DNA from: Candidatus Acidiferrales bacterium
GTDB lineage: Bacteria; Acidobacteriota; Terriglobia; Acidiferrales; UBA7541
Reading direction: 5' to 3'
Assembly: GCA_955651735.1 (NCBI GenBank)
Contig: CATPAM010000301.1
Coordinates: 1 to 6,254 of the forward strand
Length of the DNA stretch: 6,254 bases
Positions 1-5,715 of this stretch are shown here, in pieces (the first letter of the stretch is position 1; every line of letters starts with the position of its first letter). The notes beneath the pieces are model-generated. The model searched no databases. It was not told where the DNA came from and worked only from the letters and a program-made list of their open reading frames with translations. Position numbers and translations under genes: made by a program.

Positions 1-272
1 AGATCGATTACGCCAGCGAGCGTGGTGCCGGATTTGAGCGCGCGTTCGGAGGCGCGCTGAATGGTGGGGCCGTCGGCGAGTGGATCGCTGAAGGGGACGC
101 CAAGTTCGATGACGTCGGCGCCGGCTTCGGCGAGGGCGAGGACAAATTGCAGCGTGGCGTTGAGCGAGGGATCGCCCGCGGTGATGTAGGCGACGATGCC
201 GAGCTCGCCGGAGGCACGCAGTTCGGCGAATCTCTTGGAGATACGGATCGAGTTGGAAGTCGCCGCGATCAT
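1..272 (-). CDS. trpA: Tryptophan synthase alpha subunit, N-terminal part (cut by left edge)
   Basis: This is the first 90 codons of TrpA, the TIM-barrel subunit that cleaves indole-3-glycerol phosphate to indole and glyceraldehyde-3-phosphate and passes indole to TrpB through the alpha-beta tunnel. The translation carries the family N-terminus: [10 protein letters not shown] at residues 26-35 and [16 protein letters not shown] at 54-69. E56 and D67 correspond to the catalytic pair Glu49 and Asp60 of the enteric enzyme. The remaining two thirds (family length about 265 aa) lie outside the window. The ATG at 272 gives a normal family N-terminus. It follows the trpB stop by 22 nt of T-rich, C-rich sequence with no Shine-Dalgarno match, so initiation probably depends on coupling to trpB or on an unstructured leader. 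It is the last visible gene of the trpCFBA operon. Identification is secure; only completeness is unknown. Confidence 0.96.
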   Translation of the reverse strand, partial: MIAATSNSIRISKRFAELRASGELGIVAYITAGDPSLNATLQFVLALAEAGADVIELGVPFSDPLADGPTIQRASERALKSGTTLAGVID

Positions 273-294
273 GGATTTTTGAGAAGGATAAAGA

Positions 295-1506
295 CTAGAG
301 CAGGCGGGAGTAAGTGTCCATATCCTTGTCGCCGCGGCCGGAGAGATTGAGGATGACCAGGTCCTCGGGGGTGAATTGCGCGCGGCGCTCGATGAGGCCG
401 GCGATGGCGTGGGCGGATTCGAGCGCGGGAATGATGCCCTCGGTTCGGGCGAGGGTGCGCGCGGCGTCGAGCGCGGCGGAATCGGAGACCGCGGAATATT
501 GGGCGCGGCGCTGGTCGGCGAGCCAGGCGTGCTCGGGGCCGATGGCGGGATAGTCGAGGCCGGCGGAGATGGAATGCGTAGTGGCGATTTGGCCGTCGCT
601 GTTTTGCAGGACGTAGGTGTAAGTGCCTTGCAGCACGCCGGGACGCGCACCGGCGTAGCCTTGCGCTGCGGCGAGGCGCGCGGCGTGTTCTCCCAATTCG
701 TTGCCGCGGCCGCCGGCTTCGATGCCGATCATTTTTACATCGGAATCGCGCAGGAAAGCATAGAAGAGGCCGATGGCGTTCGAACCGCCGCCGACGCAGG
801 CCAAGAGGTGCGTGGGCAGGCGCTTTTCGGCGGCGAGAATTTGTTCGCGGGCTTCGCGGCCGATGACGGACTGAAAATCGCGGACCATCGTGGGATAGGG
901 ATGGGCGCCGAGAACGGAGCCGAGCAGATAGTGCGTGGTGCGGACGTTGGTGACCCAGTCGCGCATGGCCTCGTTGATTGCGTCCTTCAGCGTTCGGCTG
1001 CCGGAATCGACGGCGACAACTTGCGCGCCGAGCAGGTGCATGCGCGCGACGTTGAGCGCCTGGCGCGCCATGTCTTCGGTGCCCATGTAGACCACGCATT
1101 CGAGGCCGAGATGCGCGGCGATGGTGGCGGAGGCCACGCCGTGCTGGCCTGCGCCGGTTTCCGCGACGATACGCGGCTTGCCCATTTTAAGCGCGAGCAG
1201 ACCCTGTCCGATGGCATTGTTGATTTTGTGCGCGCCGGTGTGCAGGAGATCTTCGCGCTTGAGGTAGATGCGCGGGCCGCCGAGATGTTCAGTGAGACGC
1301 GAGGCGAATTGCAGCGGCGTGGGGCGTCCGGCGAAATTCTTCAGCAAGCTTTGCAGTTGCGATTGAAACGATACGTCGGACTTGGCGATTTCGTAGGCGC
1401 GCTCGAGCTCGAAGAGCGGCACCATCAGCGTTTCGGGCACGTAGCGACCGCCGTAGGGGCCGAAGCGGCCCGGCGCGGTGGTCAGCGATTGGAGGATGGA
1501 GCTCAT
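295..1506 (-). CDS. trpB: Tryptophan synthase beta subunit (TrpB1 type)
   Basis: TrpB is the PLP-dependent beta subunit that condenses indole with L-serine to give L-tryptophan in the cytosolic alpha2-beta2 complex. The 403-aa length is normal. The N-terminal [15 protein letters not shown] (13-27) marks the TrpA-partnered TrpB1 class rather than TrpB2. The PLP lysine is K94 in HTGAHKINN, and E116 in AETGAGQHG matches the catalytic Glu109 of Salmonella. GGGSNA at 239-244 is the phosphate-binding loop, and S389 in NLSGRGDKD corresponds to Ser377, which contacts the PLP ring nitrogen. The ATG overlaps the trpF stop as ATGA (1503-1506), and no Shine-Dalgarno precedes it, so translation is probably coupled to trpF. 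The protein is intact with no missing key residue. Long open frames on the opposite strand here are composition shadows. Confidence 0.98.
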   Translation of the reverse strand: MSSILQSLTTAPGRFGPYGGRYVPETLMVPLFELERAYEIAKSDVSFQSQLQSLLKNFAGRPTPLQFASRLTEHLGGPRIYLKREDLLHTGAHKINNAIGQGLLALKMGKPRIVAETGAGQHGVASATIAAHLGLECVVYMGTEDMARQALNVARMHLLGAQVVAVDSGSRTLKDAINEAMRDWVTNVRTTHYLLGSVLGAHPYPTMVRDFQSVIGREAREQILAAEKRLPTHLLACVGGGSNAIGLFYAFLRDSDVKMIGIEAGGRGNELGEHAARLAAAQGYAGARPGVLQGTYTYVLQNSDGQIATTHSISAGLDYPAIGPEHAWLADQRRAQYSAVSDSAALDAARTLARTEGIIPALESAHAIAGLIERRAQFTPEDLVILNLSGRGDKDMDTYSRLL

Positions 1507-2165
1507 GGGTGAGTAGGATTCGCTTGCGGCGTTTCGAGTTGTTGCTCGGCGCGGCGAACTTCGTCGATGAATTCCCTGAGCCGGGCGTGATCTTTTTTGC
1601 CGGGCTTCGTTTCGATACCGCTGGCGACGTCGACTCCGTAGGGCCGCACGAGGCGAATGGCCTCCGCAACGTTTTCGACCTTGAGACCACCTGACAAAAT
1701 GATACGGCGGTTGGTGGCGGCGCGGCGCGCGAAGTCCCAGTCGGTGGTTTGGCCCGTTCCGCCATATTGGCCGGCGCGGGCGGCGTCGAGGAGAAAGGCG
1801 AAGACGTCGGAGTAGCGATCGAGCGTAGCAAGAGCAAAGTTGGCGTCGACGCGAAAGGCTTTGATGACGGGAAGCGAGCTGGCGACGCGCGAAACGATGT
1901 CGGGAGTTTCGTCGCCGTGTAGCTGCGCGGCATCGAAGCGCACGAAGGCGCGCAGGGAGTTGATGTCGGCGGGCTTGGCGTTGACGAAGACGCCGACGGC
2001 TTCGATTTCCTTAGGGAGCTTGGAGCGAATTTGCGCGGCGTCGGCGGTCACCACGCGGCGGAGACTTTTTTCGTAGAAGTTGAAGCCGAGGGAGTTGGCG
2101 CCGGCATCGGTGGCGGCTTTGGCGTCGGCAAGATTGGTGATGCCACAGATTTTGATGCGAATCAT
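1503..2165 (-). CDS. trpF: Phosphoribosylanthranilate isomerase
   Basis: TrpF performs the Amadori rearrangement of N-(5'-phosphoribosyl)anthranilate to CdRP, the substrate of TrpC. The 220-aa protein is a complete single-domain beta/alpha barrel. KICGIT at residues 5-10 contains the catalytic base C7. [11 protein letters not shown] (26-36) is the family's active-site loop, QLHGDE (81-86) is typical, and D127 in FLLDA is the expected general acid. GTGQTTDW (136-143) and ILSGGL (156-161) form the phosphate-binding region. The ATG at 2165 places KICGIT at the usual position. It begins 6 nt after the trpC stop, and its own stop overlaps trpB by 4 nt. No strong Shine-Dalgarno is seen upstream. 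A separate TrpF means this genome need not rely on the dual-function PriA isomerase of actinobacteria. The C-terminal tail (about 205-220) is polar and probably not structural. Confidence 0.97.
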   Translation of the reverse strand: MIRIKICGITNLADAKAATDAGANSLGFNFYEKSLRRVVTADAAQIRSKLPKEIEAVGVFVNAKPADINSLRAFVRFDAAQLHGDETPDIVSRVASSLPVIKAFRVDANFALATLDRYSDVFAFLLDAARAGQYGGTGQTTDWDFARRAATNRRIILSGGLKVENVAEAIRLVRPYGVDVASGIETKPGKKDHARLREFIDEVRRAEQQLETPQANPTHP

Positions 2166-2171
2166 ACGCGG

Positions 2172-2984
2172 TTAGCCCTGCGGCGGCGATGTGCCAAGAA
2201 GATTTGCGAGCGCCACGGCGGGATCGGGCGCGAGCATGAGATGTTCGCCGATGAGGAAGGCGTCGAATCCGGCAACGCGCAGACGAAGAAGGTCATCGTG
2301 CGTGCGCAGGCCGGATTCGCTGACCGCGATGCAATGGTCGGGAATTTGGTCGATCAGCTCGAAGGAAGTTTCCGCGCGTACGGTGAGCGTCTTCAAGTCG
2401 CGGTTGTTTACGCCAAGGATGCGGGCGTCTGCGGCCAGCGCGCGGTTGAGTTCGACGCTGGTGTGAACTTCGACGAGCGGCTCCATGCCGAGTTCACGGC
2501 CGAGGACGATCAGGTCGCGAAGCTGCGCATCGTGCAGTGTTGCCACAATCAAGAGAAAACTGTCGGCGTCATTGGCGCGGGTTTCCCACACTTGCCAGGG
2601 ATCGAAAATAAAATCCTTGCGAAGGACAGGCAGAGAGATAATTTTTCGGGCTTCGCGAAGATTCTTGAGGGAGCCATGAAAGAATTCTTCCTCGGTGAGG
2701 ATGGAAAGCGCAGCCGCGCCGGCGGCTTCGAGGGCACGAGCCAGCGCGACGGCGTCGAAAGGATCGCGCAGAACACCGCGCGAAGGAGATGCCGGCTTTA
2801 GCTCGGCCAGAATGTTGATACCGTCGCGGGAGAGTGCCGCGGCGAAATTGCGCAGCGGGGTGGCTGCTTTCGCTCCGTACTTCAGAGCGGTTTCCGGCAG
2901 GACCTTCTTGCGATGGTCGACCGCGGCGCGGCGCGCATCGAGAATGCGGTCCAGCACCGTTCCGGTATTGGCCTGAGCAGACAT
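2172..2984 (-). CDS. trpC: Indole-3-glycerol phosphate synthase
   Basis: TrpC closes the indole ring by decarboxylating CdRP to indole-3-glycerol phosphate, supplying TrpA. The 270-aa protein is a complete stand-alone enzyme, not fused to TrpF. Active-site motifs appear in order: AELKPASPSRG (60-70) with E61 and K63, LRKDFI (121-126) with K123, VEVH (171-174) with E172, GVNNRDL (191-197) with N193, SESGL (222-226) with E223 and S224, and FLIGE (243-247). These match Glu51, Lys53, Lys110, Glu159, Asn180, Glu210 and Ser211 of the Sulfolobus enzyme by alignment offset. The ATG at 2984 leaves a normal N-terminus (VLDRILDARRAAV). It is the first gene of the minus-strand trp operon. The upstream sequence lacks a Shine-Dalgarno, and a candidate promoter lies only about 15 nt from the start codon. 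trpF follows after 6 nt. Confidence 0.97.
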   Translation of the reverse strand: MSAQANTGTVLDRILDARRAAVDHRKKVLPETALKYGAKAATPLRNFAAALSRDGINILAELKPASPSRGVLRDPFDAVALARALEAAGAAALSILTEEEFFHGSLKNLREARKIISLPVLRKDFIFDPWQVWETRANDADSFLLIVATLHDAQLRDLIVLGRELGMEPLVEVHTSVELNRALAADARILGVNNRDLKTLTVRAETSFELIDQIPDHCIAVSESGLRTHDDLLRLRVAGFDAFLIGEHLMLAPDPAVALANLLGTSPPQG

Positions 2985-2998
2985 AGCGGTAACTTTGT

Positions 2999-3028
2999 AT
3001 GCTAGGGGGCGCGAGCGGATTTGGTCAA
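2999..3028 (-). promoter_or_regulatory. Candidate sigma70-type promoter for trpCFBA
   Basis: On the minus strand, TTGACC (3028-3023, 5/6 to the -35 consensus) is followed by an 18-nt spacer and TAGCAT (3004-2999, 4/6 to the -10 consensus). A start point about 7 nt downstream would fall near 2992 and leave only some 6-9 nt before the trpC ATG at 2984. The transcript would then be leaderless or nearly so, leaving no room for an attenuator or riboswitch. The -10 is imperfect and no TG extension is present. An upstream or different sigma-factor promoter is possible, but it would have to lie inside hisN. Confidence 0.45.
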
Positions 3029-3061
3029 GGAGCGGCTGCCGGTTGAAACGCAGGGGAGACG

Positions 3062-3844
3062 ATGAGCTATCGAGCGCAGTATGGGTCGCTGCTGGAGGAC
3101 ATTGCCAAGGAAGCGGATGCCATAGCGATGAGATATTTTCGCGCGGATGAAATGCGCGTCGAAAGAAAGCGTGACGGGACGGCGGTTACGCAGGCGGATC
3201 GCGCCGTGGAGGAGATGGCGCGGGCGAAAGTGACCTCGAGCGGCCTTGCGCTCGATGTGCTGGGAGAAGAAATGAGCGGAAGCGAGGAAAACCGTCCACG
3301 TTCTGGAAAGTTCGCGCGGCTGATTATCGATCCCATCGACGGGACGGAGGAATTTTCGCGCGGCATTCCTACGTTCGGAACGCTGCTGGCGATTGAACGC
3401 GACGGCGAAATCGTGGCGGGGATGGCCAGCGCGCCGGGACTCGCGAGCCACTGGTGGGCGTATCGAGGGGAGGGCGCGTATCGCAATGGGAAGAGGATTC
3501 ACGTCTCGAACGTAGCGAAGCTGAGCGAGGCGATGGTGTTCACCACGGGGACGGGGCCAAGCAAGGACAAATTGGCTCAAGAAAAGATCCGGCGCGTTCC
3601 CGATGCCGCTCGCAGCGGACGCGCTCTTGGAGGATTCTGGCAGCACATGCTGGTGGCAGAAGGAGCTACGGAAGCGGCGCTGGACTGGACGTCGAAGCCG
3701 TGGGACATAGCGCCGCTGGGAGTGATCGTTGAAGAGGCGGGTGGGAGGTCGACGAACGTGCGCGGCGAGCGGACCATCTATACGGGGACTCTTCTGAGCA
3801 CCAACGGAAAGATTCACGACGAAGTGTTGCGACTGTTGCAGTGA
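3062..3844 (+). CDS. hisN: Inositol-monophosphatase-superfamily phosphatase, probably histidinol-phosphatase (HisN type)
   Basis: The 260-aa protein is a complete Mg-dependent phosphatase of the IMPase fold. Metal-binding motifs are visible: GEE at 68-70, DPIDGT at 90-95 (D90 and D93), and KPWDIAP at 212-218 with D215. The segments RGIPTFGTLLAIERDG (100-115), SAPGL (123-127), WWAYRGEGAYRNG (131-143) and FWQHMLVAEGATEAALD (192-208) resemble HisN histidinol-phosphatases more than classical IMPases (DPLDGTTNF...HGFP) or CysQ. The likely reaction is histidinol phosphate to histidinol. Inositol-phosphate or nucleotide bisphosphate substrates cannot be excluded from sequence. The ATG is the first start after an in-frame TGA at 3044 and is preceded by AGGGGAG (3052-3058), a reasonable Shine-Dalgarno with a short 3-nt spacer. 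It is transcribed divergently from trpC across 77 bp, so the two amino-acid pathways may share control. The next gene begins 64 nt downstream on the same strand. Confidence 0.75.
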   Translation: MSYRAQYGSLLEDIAKEADAIAMRYFRADEMRVERKRDGTAVTQADRAVEEMARAKVTSSGLALDVLGEEMSGSEENRPRSGKFARLIIDPIDGTEEFSRGIPTFGTLLAIERDGEIVAGMASAPGLASHWWAYRGEGAYRNGKRIHVSNVAKLSEAMVFTTGTGPSKDKLAQEKIRRVPDAARSGRALGGFWQHMLVAEGATEAALDWTSKPWDIAPLGVIVEEAGGRSTNVRGERTIYTGTLLSTNGKIHDEVLRLLQ

Positions 3845-3908
3845 GATTTTATTAGGGGGTTACACCGTAAAAGCGACGGCCAGTCCGCCGCACTCCAAGA
3901 GGACTCAA

Positions 3909-4757
3909 ATGGACATAACAGCGCAGGGGCGGAAGGCAGAGGAGCTGCGGAAATTGCATGGGGGGCCGCGTGTGTTGGTGTTGCCGAATGCTTGGGATGT
4001 GGCGAGCGCTCGGGTGCTGGAGGAATTGGGATATCCGGCGATCGCGACGACCAGCGCGGGTGTGGCGTTTGCGTTGGGTTACCCGGATGGGCAGCGCCTC
4101 TCCCGCGACGAAATGCTCGAGGTGGTGGCACGCATGGTACGAGCGGTGCGCGTGCCGGTGACCGCGGATATGGAGGCGGGATACGGAATCACGCCCAAGG
4201 ACATGGCGGAGACCGCGAAGGCGATTGTGGCCGCGGGCGCCGTTGGGTTGAATCTCGAAGACGTTACCGGAGATACCGAGAGCTCGCAGGTCGATACGGC
4301 GCTGCAGGTGGAAAAGATTCGCGCGATTCGTGAAGCTTCGGCCTCGCTGGGCGTTTCGCTGGTGATCAACGCGCGCACGGACGTCTATCTGGTGCCTATC
4401 GGACCGGAGGTTACGCGCTTCGAGCAAACGGTCGAGCGACTGCGCGCGTATCGCGCCGCGGGAGCGGATTGCGTGTTCGCTCCGGGCGTGAAGGAGCGCG
4501 ACCTGATCCAGAAATTGGTGAAGGCCGTCGGTGCGCCGATGAACATTCTGGTGACGCCGGGATGCCCCCCGATTCCGGAATTGCAGAAGATTGGGGTGGC
4601 GCGGGCTAGCATCGGCTCCGGCGTGATGCGTTCGACGCTGGGCTTGGTCCGGCGCATCGGGAAAGAGCTGCAGGCTGCGGGAACCTACTCGGAACTATTC
4701 AACGGCGCGATTCCGTTTGCGGAGATTAACGGGCTGATCGCGCGGCGTGAGCCGTGA
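3909..4757 (+). CDS. Isocitrate lyase/phosphoenolpyruvate mutase family protein
   Basis: The 282-aa protein belongs to the ICL/PEP mutase superfamily (PEP_mutase-type TIM barrel), which makes or breaks C-C or C-P bonds next to a carboxylate using Mg. Visible motifs are LPNAWDVASARVLEELGYPAIATTSAG (near 25-51), DMEAGYG (87-93), NLEDVTGD (115-122), INARTD (153-158) and VFAPG (189-193). D87, E89, E117 and R156 are the expected Mg and substrate ligands. E89 replaces the second Asp of the classical DxD(T/N)GYG motif, as is usual in this subgroup. The KKCGH-type catalytic cysteine loop of isocitrate and methylisocitrate lyases is absent, so PrpB or AceA activity is unlikely and the true substrate is unknown. 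The ATG is preceded by AGAGGA (3898-3903) with a 5-nt spacer. The stop overlaps the glycosylase start by 4 nt, implying cotranscription. Confidence 0.88.
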   Translation: MDITAQGRKAEELRKLHGGPRVLVLPNAWDVASARVLEELGYPAIATTSAGVAFALGYPDGQRLSRDEMLEVVARMVRAVRVPVTADMEAGYGITPKDMAETAKAIVAAGAVGLNLEDVTGDTESSQVDTALQVEKIRAIREASASLGVSLVINARTDVYLVPIGPEVTRFEQTVERLRAYRAAGADCVFAPGVKERDLIQKLVKAVGAPMNILVTPGCPPIPELQKIGVARASIGSGVMRSTLGLVRRIGKELQAAGTYSELFNGAIPFAEINGLIARREP

Positions 4758-5518
4758 GCCGACAGGCCAAATTGCTCCAAGTGTTGAATAAAGAGATTGT
4801 TGGCTGCCGGAAATGCCCGCGGCTTGTGGAATATCGCGAATGCGTCGCGCGCGAGAAACGCCTGGCGTATCGGGATTGGACATACTGGGGCAAGCCGGTT
4901 CCTGGATTCGGCGATCCGCACGCGCAACTTGTCATAGTGGGGCTTGCGCCGGGTGCGCACGGCTCAAATCGCACGGGACGGATGTTTACCGGCGATCGCT
5001 CCGGCGTCTTCTTGTTTCAGGCGCTGTACGACGCGGGATTTGCAAACCAGGCTACTGCGGTGAAACGCGACGACGGTTTGCGGCTTAAGAATGTCTACAT
5101 CGCGGCGGCGGCGCGCTGCGCTCCGCCGGACAACAAACCCCTGCTGTCCGAAATTTTAAATTGCCGCGGATACCTGGAGCGTGAGATCGACATCTTGCAG
5201 CCCAGGGCGGTGCTGGCGCTGGGTAAAATCGGGTGGGATGTTTTCCTGGGAATCCTGAAACATCGCGGAGCGATTCCCGCGCGGGTGGGATACCGGTTCG
5301 CGCACGGCGCGGAAGTGGATCTTCCGGAGGCGCGGATGCGGCTGTTTGGCGTCTACCACCCGAGCCAGCAGAATACGCAGACTGGGCTGCTGACTCCGGC
5401 GATGTATGCGAGGGTGCTGGGACGCGTCCGGCGATTTCTCGAGCAGGACCCAATATTAAACCCAGAGCACACAGAGAAGAGGAAGAAGACGTTGGCGCAG
5501 GGACGCGGACGGCGTTGA
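4754..5518 (+). CDS. udgB: Uracil-DNA glycosylase, family 5 (UDGb)
   Basis: This is an Fe-S uracil-DNA glycosylase that starts base-excision repair by removing uracil from DNA. Family-5 enzymes also accept hypoxanthine and other deaminated or damaged bases. Motif A reads GLAPGAHGSNRTGRMFTGD (63-81) and motif B HPSQQNTQTG (202-211), both diagnostic of UDGb. As in that family, the acidic or amide catalytic residue that follows GEAPG in family 4 is missing. C18, C21 (CRKC), C122 and C137 supply the four 4Fe-4S ligands. The start is GTG inside GTGA, overlapping the stop of the preceding gene, so translation is coupled. Characterised homologues are about 220 aa. Residues beyond about 230 form an extra polar, basic tail (HTEKRKK...GRGRR) encoded by repeat-like DNA. 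Function is secure; the role of the tail is unknown. Confidence 0.95.
   Translation: MSRQAKLLQVLNKEIVGCRKCPRLVEYRECVAREKRLAYRDWTYWGKPVPGFGDPHAQLVIVGLAPGAHGSNRTGRMFTGDRSGVFLFQALYDAGFANQATAVKRDDGLRLKNVYIAAAARCAPPDNKPLLSEILNCRGYLEREIDILQPRAVLALGKIGWDVFLGILKHRGAIPARVGYRFAHGAEVDLPEARMRLFGVYHPSQQNTQTGLLTPAMYARVLGRVRRFLEQDPILNPEHTEKRKKTLAQGRGRR
5461..5478 (+). repeat. CACAGAG-type imperfect tandem repeat inside the udgB 3' end
   Basis: Two 9-nt units, CCCAGAGCA and CACAGAGAA, match at 7 of 9 positions and run into a purine-rich GAGGAAGAA unit (5479-5487). They look like the CACAGAG-rich short repeats I recall from intergenic regions of many environmental bacteria. Here they are read in frame as the NPEHTEKRKK-like tail of the glycosylase. 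The copy is short and degenerate, so the origin is uncertain. Confidence 0.4.
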
Positions 5519-5588
5519 GTTGCGCCCCGAACAAGTGTCTGGATTCGATGGCAGGGTTGGCGGCGCGGGCCGACAGGCACTCACCTGC

Positions 5589-5607
5589 CGCAACCGGCTT
5601 TGTTGCG
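5589..5607. repeat. Small perfect inverted repeat (hairpin)
   Basis: CGCAAC (5589-5594) and GTTGCG (5602-5607) form a perfect 6-bp stem around a 7-nt loop, CGGCTTT. It lies about 70 nt after the udgB stop. It lacks a following T run, so if it acts in transcript ending it would be as a 3'-end stabiliser or a Rho-linked structure. It could also be chance in G+C-rich DNA. Confidence 0.35.
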
Positions 5608-5630
5608 AGCACGCCGTATACCCAATTAAT
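5603..5630 (+). promoter_or_regulatory. Weak candidate promoter for the exported-protein gene
   Basis: TTGCGA (5603-5608, 4/6 to the -35 consensus) is followed by a 16-nt spacer and ATTAAT (5625-5630, 4/6 to the -10 consensus), in the only A+T-rich patch of this intergenic region. It would give a leader of roughly 80 nt before the ATG at 5716. Its -35 overlaps the right arm of the hairpin at 5589-5607. The match is poor, so this is only a suggestion. Confidence 0.22.
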
Positions 5631-5705
5631 TCAAGGAGATAGCAGCCGCCCGAAAATGCCTGGTTTGGCTGGCAGGGTGCATTGCCGGAGGTGTGTTTCG
5701 AATGC

Positions 5706-5710
5706 GGAGG
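5706..5710 (+). promoter_or_regulatory. Ribosome binding site that decides the 5716 start
   Basis: GGAGG, 5 nt upstream of the ATG at 5716, is the best Shine-Dalgarno in the window. In-frame alternatives are an ATG at 5656, 17 nt from its nearest purine-rich site, and a GTG at 5677. Both would put about 20 or 13 polar residues ahead of a normal signal peptide. The start at 5716 therefore fits both signals. Confidence 0.75.
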
Positions 5711-5715
5711 CAGGA

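Larger units (their letters stand above)
5519..5715 (+). other. Intergenic region between udgB and the exported-protein gene
   Basis: No gene is supported in these 197 nt. An inverted repeat, GGCGCA (5494-5499) with TGCGCC (5521-5526), straddles the udgB stop. GGCAGG (5550-5555) can pair with CCTGCC (5584-5589), and a tight 6-bp hairpin lies at 5589-5607. None is followed by a T tract, so no intrinsic terminator is called. An AAGGAG at 5633-5638 looks like a Shine-Dalgarno but has no suitably spaced start codon; the nearest ATG (5656) is 17 nt away. Confidence 0.5.

Noticed and set aside
269..1099. 276-codon minus-strand frame overlapping trpB in another phase
   Set aside because: The translation is almost entirely Arg, Pro, His and Ala, typical of an out-of-phase reading of G+C-rich coding DNA.
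376..1512. 378-codon open frame on the plus strand opposite trpB
   Set aside because: It is an antisense shadow of G+C-rich codon use in trpB. The translation is Gly/Ala/Arg-rich with no recognisable domain, and trpB has every catalytic residue.
2031..2801. 256-codon plus-strand frame opposite trpC and trpF
   Set aside because: It crosses two well-supported genes antisense, has no Shine-Dalgarno or domain, and disappears as a gene once trpC and trpF are accepted.
2998..3003. TATGCT on the plus strand as a -10 box for hisN
   Set aside because: It overlaps the trp -10 on the other strand, but no -35-like hexamer lies 16-18 nt upstream (the nearest, TTGGCC, is 24 nt away).
3013..3035. Direct repeat GAGCGG, 17 nt apart, in the divergent region as an operator
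   Set aside because: Six bases twice is expected by chance in G+C-rich DNA, and the flanks share nothing.
3002..3817. 271-codon minus-strand frame opposite hisN
   Set aside because: Arg/His/Pro-rich antisense shadow. The plus-strand frame carries the conserved metal-binding motifs and a ribosome binding site.
3845..3908. Separate promoter for the ICL/PEPM gene in the hisN 3' gap
   Set aside because: TTGCAG (3836) and TTACAC (3860) match the consensus too poorly. Cotranscription with hisN is equally likely.
5494..5526. Inverted repeat around the udgB stop as an intrinsic terminator
   Set aside because: The stem is only 6 bp with a 21-nt loop and no T tract follows, so it does not meet the pattern of an intrinsic terminator.
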